Below are positions 16,551-25,857 of a stretch of DNA of 48,568 nt, one piece after another. The translations under genes and the position numbers were made by a program. Every line of letters starts with the position of its first letter. Position 1 is the stretch's first letter. The notes under the pieces were generated by a model. The model was not told the DNA's origin. It saw nothing but the letters and a program-made list of their open reading frames with translations, and searched no databases. This DNA is from Anoxynatronum sibiricum (GTDB lineage Bacteria > Bacillota > Clostridia > Peptostreptococcales > Tindalliaceae), in contig NZ_JBCITM010000024.1 of the NCBI RefSeq assembly GCF_039414295.1, positions 1-48,568 on the forward strand, in the 5' to 3' direction.

Positions 16551-16665
16551 GCACAAACCTCCTTCTCGTCAGTTTTTATGTCTGATGCCGCGTTTTCATG
16601 TCTATCATACCAGATTCTTAGCGCTATGTCCAAATGTGGTGGCTTTTCTTGCGATTATGCCTTTA

Positions 16666-17493
16666 TTATCCTGCATCGTTTTCTTTCAAGCTTTGTATGG
16701 CTTCCTCTAATATTTCTTCCAATCCCAGGTTCCAGGGCCCCTGGGTGATCCGGTTGGCTGCTGCCTTCAGTTCTTCATTGGCATTCGCCACAGCCACACC
16801 TGTGCCTGCCGCCCGTATCATCGAAAGATCATTTCTTTCGTCACCCACCGCCACTACTTCTTCCATGGCAAAGCCTTTCAACTTCACCAACTGCTCCAGT
16901 GCTGCTCCCTTTGAGGCCCCTGCAGGCAGGATTTCCAGATAATTCCAGTCAGAATAAACAGGCCCAAAATCATAGCCGGCAGAAACAATCAACTCACTGG
17001 CAAACTGTTTCAACTCAAACGGGTCTCCAATAATCAGCATTTTAGTGGGATCCTTGTCTGCCAGAGGCGTCAGATTTTCCTGACAACGACACGCAATACC
17101 ATCTTTTTCCATGTGTTCCAAAACAGCCGGTGTGTGGCTTCTCACGTAGGGCACCTGGTTCACATGCATGATGGTATCCAAAGGAAAATGCGCCAGTAAA
17201 TCAAGAGCTTTCAAGGCCAGTTCCCTGTCAAGGGTATGCGCCGCCAACACTTCACCAGTGACTGAATCAACAATTTGAGCCCCATTATAGACAATAACGG
17301 GAAAGCGAATATGCAACTGCTGAATAAAGGGTTCGATGGCTTTCTTCAATCTGCCGGTGGCCAGGGTAAAGATCCCCCCCGACCTCTGATAATCATGAAC
17401 CATTTTGACAGTGGTTGAGTTCACCTGATTTCCTGATTCAAAAAGAGTTCCATCCACATCTGAAACAATCAGTTTTATGTGAGTATTTTTCAT
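16666..17493 (-). CDS. Cof-type HAD-IIB family hydrolase
   Basis: A 275-residue phosphatase with a large C2 cap. Motif I is LIVSDVDGTLFESGN, motif II is FTLATGR, and the late motifs are ASKGAALEQLV and VVAVGDERNDLSMIRAAG. AGGAGG precedes the ATG. Members dephosphorylate sugar phosphates, flavin or pyridoxal phosphates; the exact substrate is unknown. Neighbours on both sides are separated by more than 100 bases, so it is probably transcribed alone. Confidence 0.88.
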   Translation of the reverse strand: MKNTHIKLIVSDVDGTLFESGNQVNSTTVKMVHDYQRSGGIFTLATGRLKKAIEPFIQQLHIRFPVIVYNGAQIVDSVTGEVLAAHTLDRELALKALDLLAHFPLDTIMHVNQVPYVRSHTPAVLEHMEKDGIACRCQENLTPLADKDPTKMLIIGDPFELKQFASELIVSAGYDFGPVYSDWNYLEILPAGASKGAALEQLVKLKGFAMEEVVAVGDERNDLSMIRAAGTGVAVANANEELKAAANRITQGPWNLGLEEILEEAIQSLKENDAG

Positions 17494-17630
17494 ATGTACC
17501 TCCTGTTATTCATCTGTTTCTATATTGAATGCTTCAAAGTTCAAGAAATCGACCACACTGAAAATAAAAAGCTTTTCTGAACGACCTTCTCAGATTCACC
17601 CCACCGAACCCAGACTCTTTTCAAGCTTTT

Positions 17631-18659
17631 TCAAACAAAAGAAAGCAGGAAAAAAGCCAGGATCATGGCTGCCAGGGGGGTGATCACCCAGCCTGCTATG
17701 ATGGTTCCCAGCATCTTTAGATTCAGGTTGCGACCACCTCTGATAAGGCCAATGCCGATGACAGCTCCCACCACCGTTTGTGATTGAGAGACAGGCACCA
17801 GGGGCAGAGAAGGTAACCCGACAGATATCAGCAAAGATTTCAGTCCCTGGGAAGCAAATAAAAACAATACCAGGGCGCTGGATAGTACCACCACCAGGGC
17901 CGCCGGCGGCGTCAACCGGTAGATCTGACTGCCCACGGTTTGCATCACCCGATGGGAATAGGTATAGACTCCCAGGGAAATCGCTGCTGCTCCCAGTAAA
18001 AATAGCAGTTGCTGGGAGGTGATCATCTGTCGGCCGCTTCCCATCACCAAATCAATGGAAAAACTATTGGTAAACACGCCCATCACATTGGCCATGTTGC
18101 TGGCACCCAGGCTATAGGCACCAAAAATACCGGACAGAACAAGCCCCAAACGAATCAAGCGATCCATCTGAACCAAGTGAATGCGGGATCGTTCATGAAA
18201 CACCTTCATCAGCAGGTAAAGTCCCATGGCAAACAGCGCCCCCAGCAGTGGAGCAACCACCCAGGTGCTCGCAATTTTTGTCAGCACGCTCATATCGATG
18301 GCTTCACCACTGTGCAGATTCCAGCCCACCAGTGCTCCCACAATGGCTTGAGAGGTGGATACAGGCAGTCCCCGGCGGGTCATCACCATCACCGTTGCCG
18401 CTGCAGTCAGCGATACCAAAAAAGCTTCTTCGATTCTGGTCACCGCTCCCAGGGCTCCAAGGGTTGCCGCCGGACCACTGCCGCTGACCACCGCTCCCAG
18501 GGCAATGAAGAGACTCATGAGTAGGGCGGCTGTTTTGAAACGAATCATCCGTGTAGCCACTGCTGTTCCAAAAATGTTCGCAGCATCATTGGCACCCAGC
18601 GACCAGCCCATAAACAACCCGGCTGAAAGGTAAATCAGTGTTTTTAGTCCTTCTTCCAT
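17631..18659 (-). CDS. pit: inorganic phosphate transporter, PiT family
   Basis: A 342-residue carrier with about ten membrane helices. The first family signature GWSLGANDAANIFGTAVATR is at residues 18-37; the second half has the matching SLGASNMANVMGVFTNS. I chose the ATG at 18659 because GGGAGGTG lies four bases upstream; an earlier start at 18683 would include it. It imports phosphate (as metal-phosphate) with H+ or Na+. It lacks the long central loop of eukaryotic members. No PhoU-like pit accessory gene is adjacent. Confidence 0.9.
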   Translation of the reverse strand: MEEGLKTLIYLSAGLFMGWSLGANDAANIFGTAVATRMIRFKTAALLMSLFIALGAVVSGSGPAATLGALGAVTRIEEAFLVSLTAAATVMVMTRRGLPVSTSQAIVGALVGWNLHSGEAIDMSVLTKIASTWVVAPLLGALFAMGLYLLMKVFHERSRIHLVQMDRLIRLGLVLSGIFGAYSLGASNMANVMGVFTNSFSIDLVMGSGRQMITSQQLLFLLGAAAISLGVYTYSHRVMQTVGSQIYRLTPPAALVVVLSSALVLFLFASQGLKSLLISVGLPSLPLVPVSQSQTVVGAVIGIGLIRGGRNLNLKMLGTIIAGWVITPLAAMILAFFLLSFV

Positions 18660-18725
18660 CGGGCACCTCCCTGCATCTGTCATGCGCTTGATGCTCTTAT
18701 TTTACATGATTCTTTGAAAAGCGCC

Positions 18726-18770
18726 AAACAAAACCGGTCTGTCGAAGAAATTTTCTCCCACAGACCGGTT
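18726..18770 (-). terminator. intrinsic terminator after iolB
   Basis: On the minus strand an 11-base perfect stem (18770-18760 with 18742-18732) closes a 17-base loop and is followed by a T-rich tract. It ends the message of the unknown gene at 19668 and iolB. Confidence 0.8.
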
Positions 18771-18796
18771 GAAGGGGCTCTTTACTATTGATGCTT

Positions 18797-19603
18797 TTAC
18801 TTATTCGGCCAAATTTTCGCATCCGGATCCAGAAGCCATTTGTGTTCATCCACAAAAATCCGCTCTGAAAAACGGGCTCCTTCAAGATGTCGAATCATCC
18901 AAAGATAGTACATGGCGTACCCGGGAACAGCCGTCTGGGGATGCACCAACCCACCAGGCAGCACTGATGTATCCATATGTTGCACCTTGAAAACATCATC
19001 ACCAATTTCACAGTGACCATACCCTTTTTCCGGGTAAAAACGGTAATGATAGATTTCTGGCTGAGGATGATGGTGAGGCGGCCAGCTGGAATACTTGCCC
19101 GGATGATTGATCACTTCTCCCATCACCAGATTGGCATCAGGTGCATTTCGGTCATCAAAAATAGTGCGCACAGTACGGGTCGCTGTTTCATTAAGGGTTC
19201 CTGCTCCAAACTGTTCACTCAGGCATTCCTCAGGTGTATACAGTTTGGAAGGAAAAGTCTTTTCGTTATCTGTTTTTTGCTCGGCGATCTCCGTGCCGGA
19301 GGCCAGAGCCTTGATAATCACTTTTGTTTTTGCCGGCACATGCAGGCACCAGGGATTTTCTTCAAAGACTGAGTTTCTGGAAGCTTCCTGCGTCTTCCCA
19401 TCCCATTCATAAACAATTTTTCCCTTCAATAACAAATAGGCTCGTTCCAGGTCTTCTTCATTGTTAATCTCCATGCCTTTGTCCAGGTAATAGATCCCAA
19501 AATCCATGAGCATCTCACTGGCTCTTCCATCCATGGCAGTGATTTCATTGTATCCTTTTTCAAATGGCTTTGGAGCAGAGATAATCAGTTCTTCCCTTAG
19601 CAA
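18797..19603 (-). CDS. iolB: 5-deoxy-glucuronate isomerase
   Basis: Converts 5-deoxy-D-glucuronate to 5-dehydro-2-deoxy-D-gluconate (DKG), the fourth step of myo-inositol breakdown. The 268 residues form a bicupin of the KduI/IolB family, with metal-binding histidines and glutamate in WPPHHHPQPEIYHYRFYPEK and a later HPQTAVPGYAMYYLWMIRH. The start is TTG, with GGAGG seven bases upstream and no nearby ATG. It lies 64 bases behind an unknown gene and is separated from the other iol genes by a terminator and a separate promoter. Confidence 0.93.
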   Translation of the reverse strand: MLREELIISAPKPFEKGYNEITAMDGRASEMLMDFGIYYLDKGMEINNEEDLERAYLLLKGKIVYEWDGKTQEASRNSVFEENPWCLHVPAKTKVIIKALASGTEIAEQKTDNEKTFPSKLYTPEECLSEQFGAGTLNETATRTVRTIFDDRNAPDANLVMGEVINHPGKYSSWPPHHHPQPEIYHYRFYPEKGYGHCEIGDDVFKVQHMDTSVLPGGLVHPQTAVPGYAMYYLWMIRHLEGARFSERIFVDEHKWLLDPDAKIWPNK

Positions 19604-19667
19604 TGAAATACCTCCTCATATTATAAGTATCTCTATCAACAATAATCATCACCACATCACATCGTCT

Positions 19668-20522
19668 TCACATCTGAGGCAGCTGCGCTGCCAGCGTCTG
19701 AATTTCCTGTCGATTGGCCGCATCAAAAAGAATGGTCACCGGCTTCTGCTCTTTCAGTTGGATGGTCAGTTTTTCCCAGCCATCATCATTTGATTCTTCC
19801 AACATTGTTGTGGCGATTTGATGAAGGGGAATGTAAGTCCAGATCCCACTATATTTTTGGGTGGCAGAAGTGTCTTTTTTTGTTTCCTGTATAAGAATTA
19901 ACTCTTCACTTGTCAGCAGTGTCAAGTGGGGCGCTGTCTCATGGGTTTCCTCCGAGGCAGCCGCTCCCTTTGCCCGGGGCTGGTACACCATTGAACGTAC
20001 TCGCTGACCCGCTAACAGGCTTTGTTTCCCATAATTGAGGAATTTCATGCTTTCTTGCATTAATTGGTCCAGCACACCTGCATCGGGTTCAGTTCCATCA
20101 TTTTTCAGGCCCAGGGCTTTCAATCGGGCATTTTCAATCACAGGAAGAAACAATTCTTCCATCACAGTATCATAGTAGAGTGTCGTTTGGTGATACCCGG
20201 AAGCAGTGTGCCCAAAAACCCTTATCCAAGACTGAAGCAGCACTGTCCCGATCTGTATTGCCTGCAACTCAGCAAAATCGTAGATCAGCGTATGAATCCC
20301 GTTCCCCTCTTGCGTGTAGAATATCACCTGATCAATTGTCGCTGCCATAACAGTATCTGTCGACGGTTTGCCTGTACGACTGTTTTGGGGAGCATACACC
20401 ATATGGGGCAATGTCGTGTTCCCTTCAAGCGAATTGATAATTGTCTCCCTGAAAACTTCCGGCACTTCATCTATTGAATTGACTTTGACTGCCCATGCTT
20501 TCATGGTTTTTAAAGATGACAC
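19668..20522 (-). CDS. unknown protein with possible C-terminal PH-like domain, in the inositol locus
   Basis: A 284-residue soluble protein I do not recognise. No signal peptide, membrane helix or cysteine cluster is visible. Residues about 30-70 (HMVYAPQNSRTGKPSTDTVM, then QVIFYTQEGN) and the end (LLTSEELILIQETKKD, IWTYIPLHQIATTML, LTIQLKEQKPVTILFDAANR) have the alternating-strand pattern of bacterial PH-like domains, perhaps two copies around a helical middle. It starts at a GTG after GGAGGAGG, is read from its own promoter, and iolB follows 64 bases later. A regulatory or scaffold role in inositol use is possible; no enzymatic motif is seen. Confidence 0.65.
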   Translation of the reverse strand: MSSLKTMKAWAVKVNSIDEVPEVFRETIINSLEGNTTLPHMVYAPQNSRTGKPSTDTVMAATIDQVIFYTQEGNGIHTLIYDFAELQAIQIGTVLLQSWIRVFGHTASGYHQTTLYYDTVMEELFLPVIENARLKALGLKNDGTEPDAGVLDQLMQESMKFLNYGKQSLLAGQRVRSMVYQPRAKGAAASEETHETAPHLTLLTSEELILIQETKKDTSATQKYSGIWTYIPLHQIATTMLEESNDDGWEKLTIQLKEQKPVTILFDAANRQEIQTLAAQLPQM

Positions 20523-20554
20523 GATACCTCCTCCTCTCAGGTTGGGCTGACAAG

Positions 20555-20598
20555 GCTTTATAAAGCTGAATTATAGGTTTCATACCCGTTGCTCTCAA
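20555..20598 (-). promoter_or_regulatory. promoter for the unknown gene and iolB
   Basis: On the minus strand: -35 TTGAGA (20598-20593), spacer of exactly 17 bases, -10 TATAAT (20575-20570). A perfect 12-base palindrome GCTTTATAAAGC (20555-20566) lies at the expected transcription start and could be an operator. Confidence 0.7.
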
Positions 20599-20705
20599 TG
20601 ATACGCAGCTTATGTCTGCCTGCCCTATCGGAGATCCTTTGAATTATCAGTTGACAGCTTCCATGATCCCGGATCATTTGCATTGGTTCACCGCATCCTG
20701 TTTTG

Positions 20706-20731
20706 CCAGAAAAGCGCCGTTTCCGGCGCTT
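20706..20731 (-). terminator. intrinsic terminator after the transaldolase-like gene
   Basis: On the minus strand AAGCGCCG (20731-20724) and CGGCGCTT (20719-20712) form a perfect eight-base stem with a four-base loop, followed by TTTTCT. It separates the main inositol operon from iolB. Confidence 0.75.
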
Positions 20732-20745
20732 CAGGCTTCATTGAA

Positions 20746-21825
20746 TTAGCGAATGATGACCATGTACTCCCGGATCATACTTATCAGTTCATCGTATCCA
20801 CCAAGGAACTGCTTCAGCGTCGTGTTCACGGCGCCAAAAGAATCAAACTCTTCTTCAGACATACCTTCAGCCTCATAAGCTTTGACAAAGTCTGGAATTT
20901 TTGCTGCGAGGGTTTCAATGATTTGCGGATCCACCGGGATTTGCATGCGAGGTTCCACTTTCACATCTGACTCATTGAACTTTTTAATCCATTTGTGAGG
21001 AATGGTCATGGCCAGGTCACTGCCCATAAACTCCGTCCACTGGTAATCATTGCGATAAGCCGCCGCCAGTAATTGGGTGCGGTACCCTCTTTCGTTGTAA
21101 ATACGATGGGCATTCTTCATAACAGCAACTCCAGCCCAATCCAGGTACTCCATATCTACTTCAATGCCATCCCGTTTCACCACTTCTTTCAACCAGTCAT
21201 CAATTCGGCCCACCATAATGGTGCATACCGGATGCATTTGGCTGATGTCTTTGCCTTCTGCTTCCCGCCGTTTCAACCCACGTTCAACAGCTGCTCCGAT
21301 GGCCAGTGCCTGGGGCACTGTAAAACTCACAGTGGCATTAATGCTCACACCTTGATAGGTAGCTTCTTCGACTGCTTTAACACCGGCTTTGGTCACCGGC
21401 ATTTTAACCTGAATATTCGGTGCCAGGGTGCTGAAATGCATGGTCTGTTCCAGCAGCAGTTTCCAGTTTCGATAATACTTGGTGTTGGTTTGAATGGAAA
21501 TGCGCCCTTTTTGCCCATTGGATGCTTCGAATATGGGCATTAGCATTTTGGCACCCGCCTGGGCCATTTCTTCATTTAGTTTCCAAGCGATGTCGTCTTC
21601 TGTGGCTTCCGGCATGGTGACCACCATTTCTTTGATACGCTCATCGTACCGTGCTTTGTCTTGCTTTAACACATTCCCCACGATCACCGGATTGGTAGTG
21701 GCTCCCACAGCACCATACTCGAGTGCATAAGATAACTCATCAATGGCGCAGGAATCATTCCAGAAATCATTGGACATGGTTTCAGCCATTTCGTGCAAAG
21801 GACTTTTATATTGTTTGGAATCCAT
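20746..21825 (-). CDS. transaldolase-family protein in the inositol operon
   Basis: A 359-residue class I (Schiff-base) aldolase-fold protein. Seen: the catalytic Asp24 in WNDSCAIDEL, GATTNPVIVG, the Schiff-base lysine Lys141 in NIQVKMPVTKAGVKAV, and Asn163/Thr165 in GVSINATVSFTVPQAL. All key transaldolase residues appear present; the C-terminal third is longer than in small transaldolases. AGGAGG precedes the ATG. It ends an operon that holds iolG, iolD and iolE but lacks iolC and iolJ, so it may split 5-dehydro-2-deoxy-D-gluconate directly by moving dihydroxyacetone to glyceraldehyde 3-phosphate. That function is inference; ordinary pentose-phosphate or sulfosugar transaldolase activity are the alternatives. 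Confidence 0.85.
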   Translation of the reverse strand: MDSKQYKSPLHEMAETMSNDFWNDSCAIDELSYALEYGAVGATTNPVIVGNVLKQDKARYDERIKEMVVTMPEATEDDIAWKLNEEMAQAGAKMLMPIFEASNGQKGRISIQTNTKYYRNWKLLLEQTMHFSTLAPNIQVKMPVTKAGVKAVEEATYQGVSINATVSFTVPQALAIGAAVERGLKRREAEGKDISQMHPVCTIMVGRIDDWLKEVVKRDGIEVDMEYLDWAGVAVMKNAHRIYNERGYRTQLLAAAYRNDYQWTEFMGSDLAMTIPHKWIKKFNESDVKVEPRMQIPVDPQIIETLAAKIPDFVKAYEAEGMSEEEFDSFGAVNTTLKQFLGGYDELISMIREYMVIIR

Positions 21826-21885
21826 TTCTTACCTCCTTGGGCAACGACAGTTAATAACGAACCAACAGGCTGTTTATATGATGAT

Positions 21886-22782
21886 TTACAAACCAGTTTT
21901 TTCCTTAATAAAGCTGCGGGCCATTTTTGCGTACTCCAGAGGATTGGCCAACGCCGGGTCTTGCTCTGCTTCCACTACAAACCAGCCTTCATACCCGTGA
22001 TCTGAAAGCACTTTGAACACAGGGTCAAAATCGATCATGCCATCACCCGGCACAGTGAATACGCCCTGGCGCACACCCTGGAGAAAACTCAGTTTTTCCT
22101 GTTTAACCGTTTCCATGACCTCCTGTCGCACGTCTTTCAGGTGTACATGGAAAATGCGGTTGATGTATTTTTTCAGGATCATCACATGATCTTCACCGGA
22201 GAAAACCAGGTGACCTGTGTCGTAGAGCAGGAACACCTTATTGGGATCTGTCTGCTCCATGAGTCGGTCGATTTCGGCAGTGGTCTGAACGCCCGTTCCC
22301 ATATGATGATGATACACCACCTTCATATCTTTTTCGGCTGCCAGCTCTCCCAACCGGTTAAGGCCGGTGGTGAGACGGTGCCACTCTTCTTCTGAAAACA
22401 CGGGTTTCTGATCAATGACCGGCACATCCATTAGTCCCTGAATGCTGTGTCCCTGTTCAGCAACACCAATACGTTTGGCTCCCAGCGCGTGGAGAAAATC
22501 ACGCTGTTTGATGAAGGCTTCAACGGTTTCTTCCAGAGGTTTTGTGGTTAAAAAGCTGCTGAACCAGGCATTGCAGATTTGAAGTCCCCGTTCATCGAGA
22601 GCTGCCTTTAACACAGCTGGTTCCTTTGGATATTTATTGCCCACTTCGCTGCCAACGTAGCCGGCCAGCGCCATTTCGTCAATACAATTTTCAAAGGTAT
22701 ACTCGGCACCCAGCTCCGGCATATCATCGTTGGTCCAGGCAATGGGAGCAACCGCTAACTTTACATTTTTAAATGGATACAT
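21886..22782 (-). CDS. iolE: myo-inosose-2 dehydratase
   Basis: Dehydrates scyllo-inosose to 3D-(3,5/4)-trihydroxycyclohexane-1,2-dione, the second inositol step. The 298 residues form a xylose-isomerase-like TIM barrel; the N-terminal VAPIAWTNDDMPELG is the IolE hallmark, and metal-site residues are seen in VVYHHHMGTG, LLYDTGHLVFSGED and IFHVHLKDVRQEV, ending in GWFVVEAEQDP. AGGAGG-like GGAGGAA precedes the ATG. It lies between iolD and the transaldolase-like gene with short gaps. Confidence 0.93.
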   Translation of the reverse strand: MYPFKNVKLAVAPIAWTNDDMPELGAEYTFENCIDEMALAGYVGSEVGNKYPKEPAVLKAALDERGLQICNAWFSSFLTTKPLEETVEAFIKQRDFLHALGAKRIGVAEQGHSIQGLMDVPVIDQKPVFSEEEWHRLTTGLNRLGELAAEKDMKVVYHHHMGTGVQTTAEIDRLMEQTDPNKVFLLYDTGHLVFSGEDHVMILKKYINRIFHVHLKDVRQEVMETVKQEKLSFLQGVRQGVFTVPGDGMIDFDPVFKVLSDHGYEGWFVVEAEQDPALANPLEYAKMARSFIKEKTGL

Positions 22783-22816
22783 GTTTCATTCCTCCAGTGG
22801 AAAAGGTGGTTTAGTT

Positions 22817-24679
22817 TTAATAGGGACGTGCTTTCTTCACCTGTTCAGTCATTTCTTCATGGGCTTTGACAACATCAGGATTTTGCGACACTTCCGGAAC
22901 CCCCACACGCCACCAGGAATCATAGCCACCGGTCATGCTTCCAGGAAGCACTTTGATATCAATCAGCGTGGACACGGTTTGCTTTTTAGCATCCTCTACG
23001 GCTTCCCGCAGTTCTTCAATGGTACTCACCCGGTAGGTTTTCATGCCATAGCCGGCTCCGATGGCTGCAAAATCCACGGGAACGTAGTTTCCATCCAGTC
23101 TGCCGGAATTTTCTCCCCGGTAGCGGAACTCATTGGCAAAATCATGGATTCCCTTGGAACGCTGCAGGTTCAGGATGCATTGATAACCTGAATTGTCAAA
23201 GAGAAGCACGTTGATCTTAATCTTTTCCTGCAGGGCAGTGAGAATTTCCGAATGCAACATGACAAAACTGCCGTCACCCACCATGGCATAGACTTCCCGC
23301 TCTGGTGCCGCCATTTTCACGCCCAGTGTTCCTGATACTTCATACCCCATGCAGGAGAACCCATATTCCATGTGATAGCCATCGGCTTTCTTTGTCTTCC
23401 AGAGTCGTTGGAGGCACCCTGGCAGACTGCCGGAGGCACCCACCACAATGGCGCTGTCATCCAGCAGATGATCATTCAGTTCGCCCAGCACCCGTGTCTG
23501 GGAGAGCCCTTCTGCCCAGTCAGTTTCATAAAGGCGGGCCACTTCCTGACGCCAGGCGGCCTGCTCTGTGTCTATCCGGTCACCATGAGAGGCCTGATAG
23601 CCTGTTTTTTCCAGAGCCTGGCGCAGGGCATTTAACCCTTCCCTGGCATCTGCCACCAGTGGCAGTCCGTCCATTTTCCAGGCATCAAAGTCCAGCACAT
23701 TTAATCCGATGATGGGTATGCTTCCCTCACCGAAAGCTGTTTTGGATCCAGTGGTAAAATCACCCAACCGGGTTCCTACAGCAATGACCAGATCAGCTTC
23801 CCGGGCAATGCGGTTAGCTGCCTGATTACCGGTCACTCCCATACCACCCAGGTTCAGCGGATGATCCCAGGGTAGTGTTCCTTTACCCGCCTGGGTTTCG
23901 CCAAAGGGAATCTGAAAAGCTTCAGCAAAGGCGGCAAAGGCTTCACCGGCTTCAGAATAACGAACACCGCCACCACAAATCAACAGTGGCTTTCGGCTTT
24001 TTTGAATAAGTTCCGCCGCTCTTGTGACGGCAGCTGTTTCTGGTGTCAACCGATCCATGTAATGAATCCGCTTTCTGAAGAAATCAACGGGATAGTCGTA
24101 CGCTTCTGCCTGCACATCCTGAGGCAGGCAAAGGGTCACTGCACCGGTGTTTGCCGGATTGGTAAGCACCCGCATGGCATTGAGAGCCGCTGTCATGATC
24201 TGCTCCGGTCGGGTAATACGATCCCAGTAACGGCTGACTGGCTTGAATGCATCGTTGGCGCTGATGGTCAGGTCAGTGGGATTTTCCACCTGCTGCAGCA
24301 CCGGGTCTGGCTGCCGTGAAGCAAAAATGTCTCCTGGCAGCAGCAACACCGGAATCCGGTTCACTGTTGCCGTTGCTGCAGCAGTGACCATGTTCATGGC
24401 ACCCGGGCCGATGGAGGTGGTCACTGCAAAGATTTCCTGACGTTTTTTCTGCTTTGCATAAGCAACAGCGGCATGAGCCATGCCCTGCTCATTGTTTCCC
24501 TGAAAAAAAGTCAGTTCCTCACTGCTTTCCAATGCTTCTCCCAACCCCACGACATTCCCGTGGCCAAAAATACCGAAAGCGCCTTTCACAAACCGATGGG
24601 TTTCCCCATCCACTGAAATATACTGATTCTCAAGGAATTTCACCAGTGCCTGAGCCATGGTGAGTCTGATGGTTTTCAT
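22817..24679 (-). CDS. iolD: 3D-(3,5/4)-trihydroxycyclohexane-1,2-dione hydrolase
   Basis: A thiamine-diphosphate enzyme of 620 residues that opens the inositol ring to 5-deoxy-glucuronate. The N-terminal TPP domain has the activating glutamate in FFQGNNEQGMAHAAVAYA; the middle domain has VIAVGTRLGDFTTGS; the C-terminal TPP domain has AMVGDGSFVMLHSEI and NVLLFDNSGYQCI. I start it at the ATG at 24679, seven bases after GGGAGG; an upstream start at 24724 would overlap iolG by 29 bases and lacks a ribosome site. The gap from the iolG stop is 16 bases. Confidence 0.94.
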   Translation of the reverse strand: MKTIRLTMAQALVKFLENQYISVDGETHRFVKGAFGIFGHGNVVGLGEALESSEELTFFQGNNEQGMAHAAVAYAKQKKRQEIFAVTTSIGPGAMNMVTAAATATVNRIPVLLLPGDIFASRQPDPVLQQVENPTDLTISANDAFKPVSRYWDRITRPEQIMTAALNAMRVLTNPANTGAVTLCLPQDVQAEAYDYPVDFFRKRIHYMDRLTPETAAVTRAAELIQKSRKPLLICGGGVRYSEAGEAFAAFAEAFQIPFGETQAGKGTLPWDHPLNLGGMGVTGNQAANRIAREADLVIAVGTRLGDFTTGSKTAFGEGSIPIIGLNVLDFDAWKMDGLPLVADAREGLNALRQALEKTGYQASHGDRIDTEQAAWRQEVARLYETDWAEGLSQTRVLGELNDHLLDDSAIVVGASGSLPGCLQRLWKTKKADGYHMEYGFSCMGYEVSGTLGVKMAAPEREVYAMVGDGSFVMLHSEILTALQEKIKINVLLFDNSGYQCILNLQRSKGIHDFANEFRYRGENSGRLDGNYVPVDFAAIGAGYGMKTYRVSTIEELREAVEDAKKQTVSTLIDIKVLPGSMTGGYDSWWRVGVPEVSQNPDVVKAHEEMTEQVKKARPY

Positions 24680-24695
24680 AAGGTCTACCTCCCTG

Positions 24696-25730
24696 CTATA
24701 ATCCAAACTGCTGCCGGATTTCATCCAGCTTCACCGGCCGGTTTTCCTTGACAGAAAGTGCGGCTGCCAACCCAATCAGTACCGGTTCCAAACCATCCTG
24801 CCCGGTAACTGGAGTTGGTGTGTCTTTTTCGATGGCTTCAAAGAAGTCTCTCAGTTCCCGGATGAAAGACTGCTGGTAACGCTCCAGGAAGAAATACTGA
24901 GGTTTCTCACCCACAACAGCCTCGCCGTTGCTAAGAACCGCATTGCTCTCAGGCACATTGGCAACTGCCACCTGTCCTTTGGAACCAAACGCTTCAATAC
25001 GCTGGTCGTAACCATAGGCAGCACGACGGCTGTTATCGATAGTTCCAATGGCCCCGTTGGCAAATTTCAACTGAATCACTGCCGTATCAATATCGCCCGC
25101 TTCACCAATGGCCGGATCAACTAATACCGCGCCTGACGCGTAGACCTCTTCCACTTCACTGCCGGAAAGGAACCGTGCCATGTCGAAATCATGAATGGTC
25201 ATATCCAGGAACATACCTCCTGAAACCTTGACGTATTCCACCGGTGGCGCTTCCGGATCGCGGGATGTGATGCGCAGCAAATGCAGATCTCCAATCTTGC
25301 CATCCTTCACCATTTCCTGCGCTTTTGCAAAGTGAGGATCAAAACGACGGTTAAACCCAACCTGTAGTTTTACCCCAGCTTTGTTTGCCGCTTCCAAGGC
25401 TTCCACAATTCTGGGAACGGAGGATGCAATGGGTTTCTCACAGAAAATATGTTTTCCAGCCTTTGCCGCTTCAATAATGATTTCTGCATGTGTATCCGTG
25501 GATGAACAAATGAGTATGGCATCAATTTCCGGGTCATTCACCAGTTCCCGGTAATCTTCAGTCACGCGTTCAATTCCTTTTTGCCTGGTCCATTCCAGCG
25601 CTGCCTCCATGGGGACAGAAGCCACACCTGCCAGTTTAACGCCTGGAAACTGAGCTAAAATATTATCGCCATGTAATTTGCCAATTCTACCTGCTCCAAT
25701 AAGTGCCACTCGGATTTCTTTTTTGTTCAT
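24696..25730 (-). CDS. iolG: inositol 2-dehydrogenase, Gfo/Idh/MocA family
   Basis: Oxidises myo-inositol to scyllo-inosose with NAD+, the first step. The 344 residues show the Rossmann motif ALIGAGRIGKLHGDNI, the dinucleotide/substrate motif KHIFCEKPIASS, and the catalytic histidine region GGMFLDMTIHDFDMARFL, followed by the family's beta-sheet domain. It precedes iolD by 16 bases and follows the ABC permease by 127 bases with no terminator, so it belongs to the same long message. Confidence 0.92.
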   Translation of the reverse strand: MNKKEIRVALIGAGRIGKLHGDNILAQFPGVKLAGVASVPMEAALEWTRQKGIERVTEDYRELVNDPEIDAILICSSTDTHAEIIIEAAKAGKHIFCEKPIASSVPRIVEALEAANKAGVKLQVGFNRRFDPHFAKAQEMVKDGKIGDLHLLRITSRDPEAPPVEYVKVSGGMFLDMTIHDFDMARFLSGSEVEEVYASGAVLVDPAIGEAGDIDTAVIQLKFANGAIGTIDNSRRAAYGYDQRIEAFGSKGQVAVANVPESNAVLSNGEAVVGEKPQYFFLERYQQSFIRELRDFFEAIEKDTPTPVTGQDGLEPVLIGLAAALSVKENRPVKLDEIRQQFGL

Positions 25731-25857
25731 TACTTATCACCTGTCTTTCATAGAATATAAAACATAGCTTTTCTGTAGATTTTTTTATGGCATTTCAATA
25801 ATCGCTTCATTTGCCTTTCGCACCTGCAGTCTTCACAACGCCAGATTTGAGTTGCGG

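Noticed and set aside
20746..21825. Sulfoquinovose (sulfo-transaldolase) pathway as an explanation for the transaldolase
   Set aside because: The operon has iolG, iolE, iolD and an inositol-type importer, but no sulfosugar isomerase, sulfolactaldehyde enzyme or sulfonate exporter.
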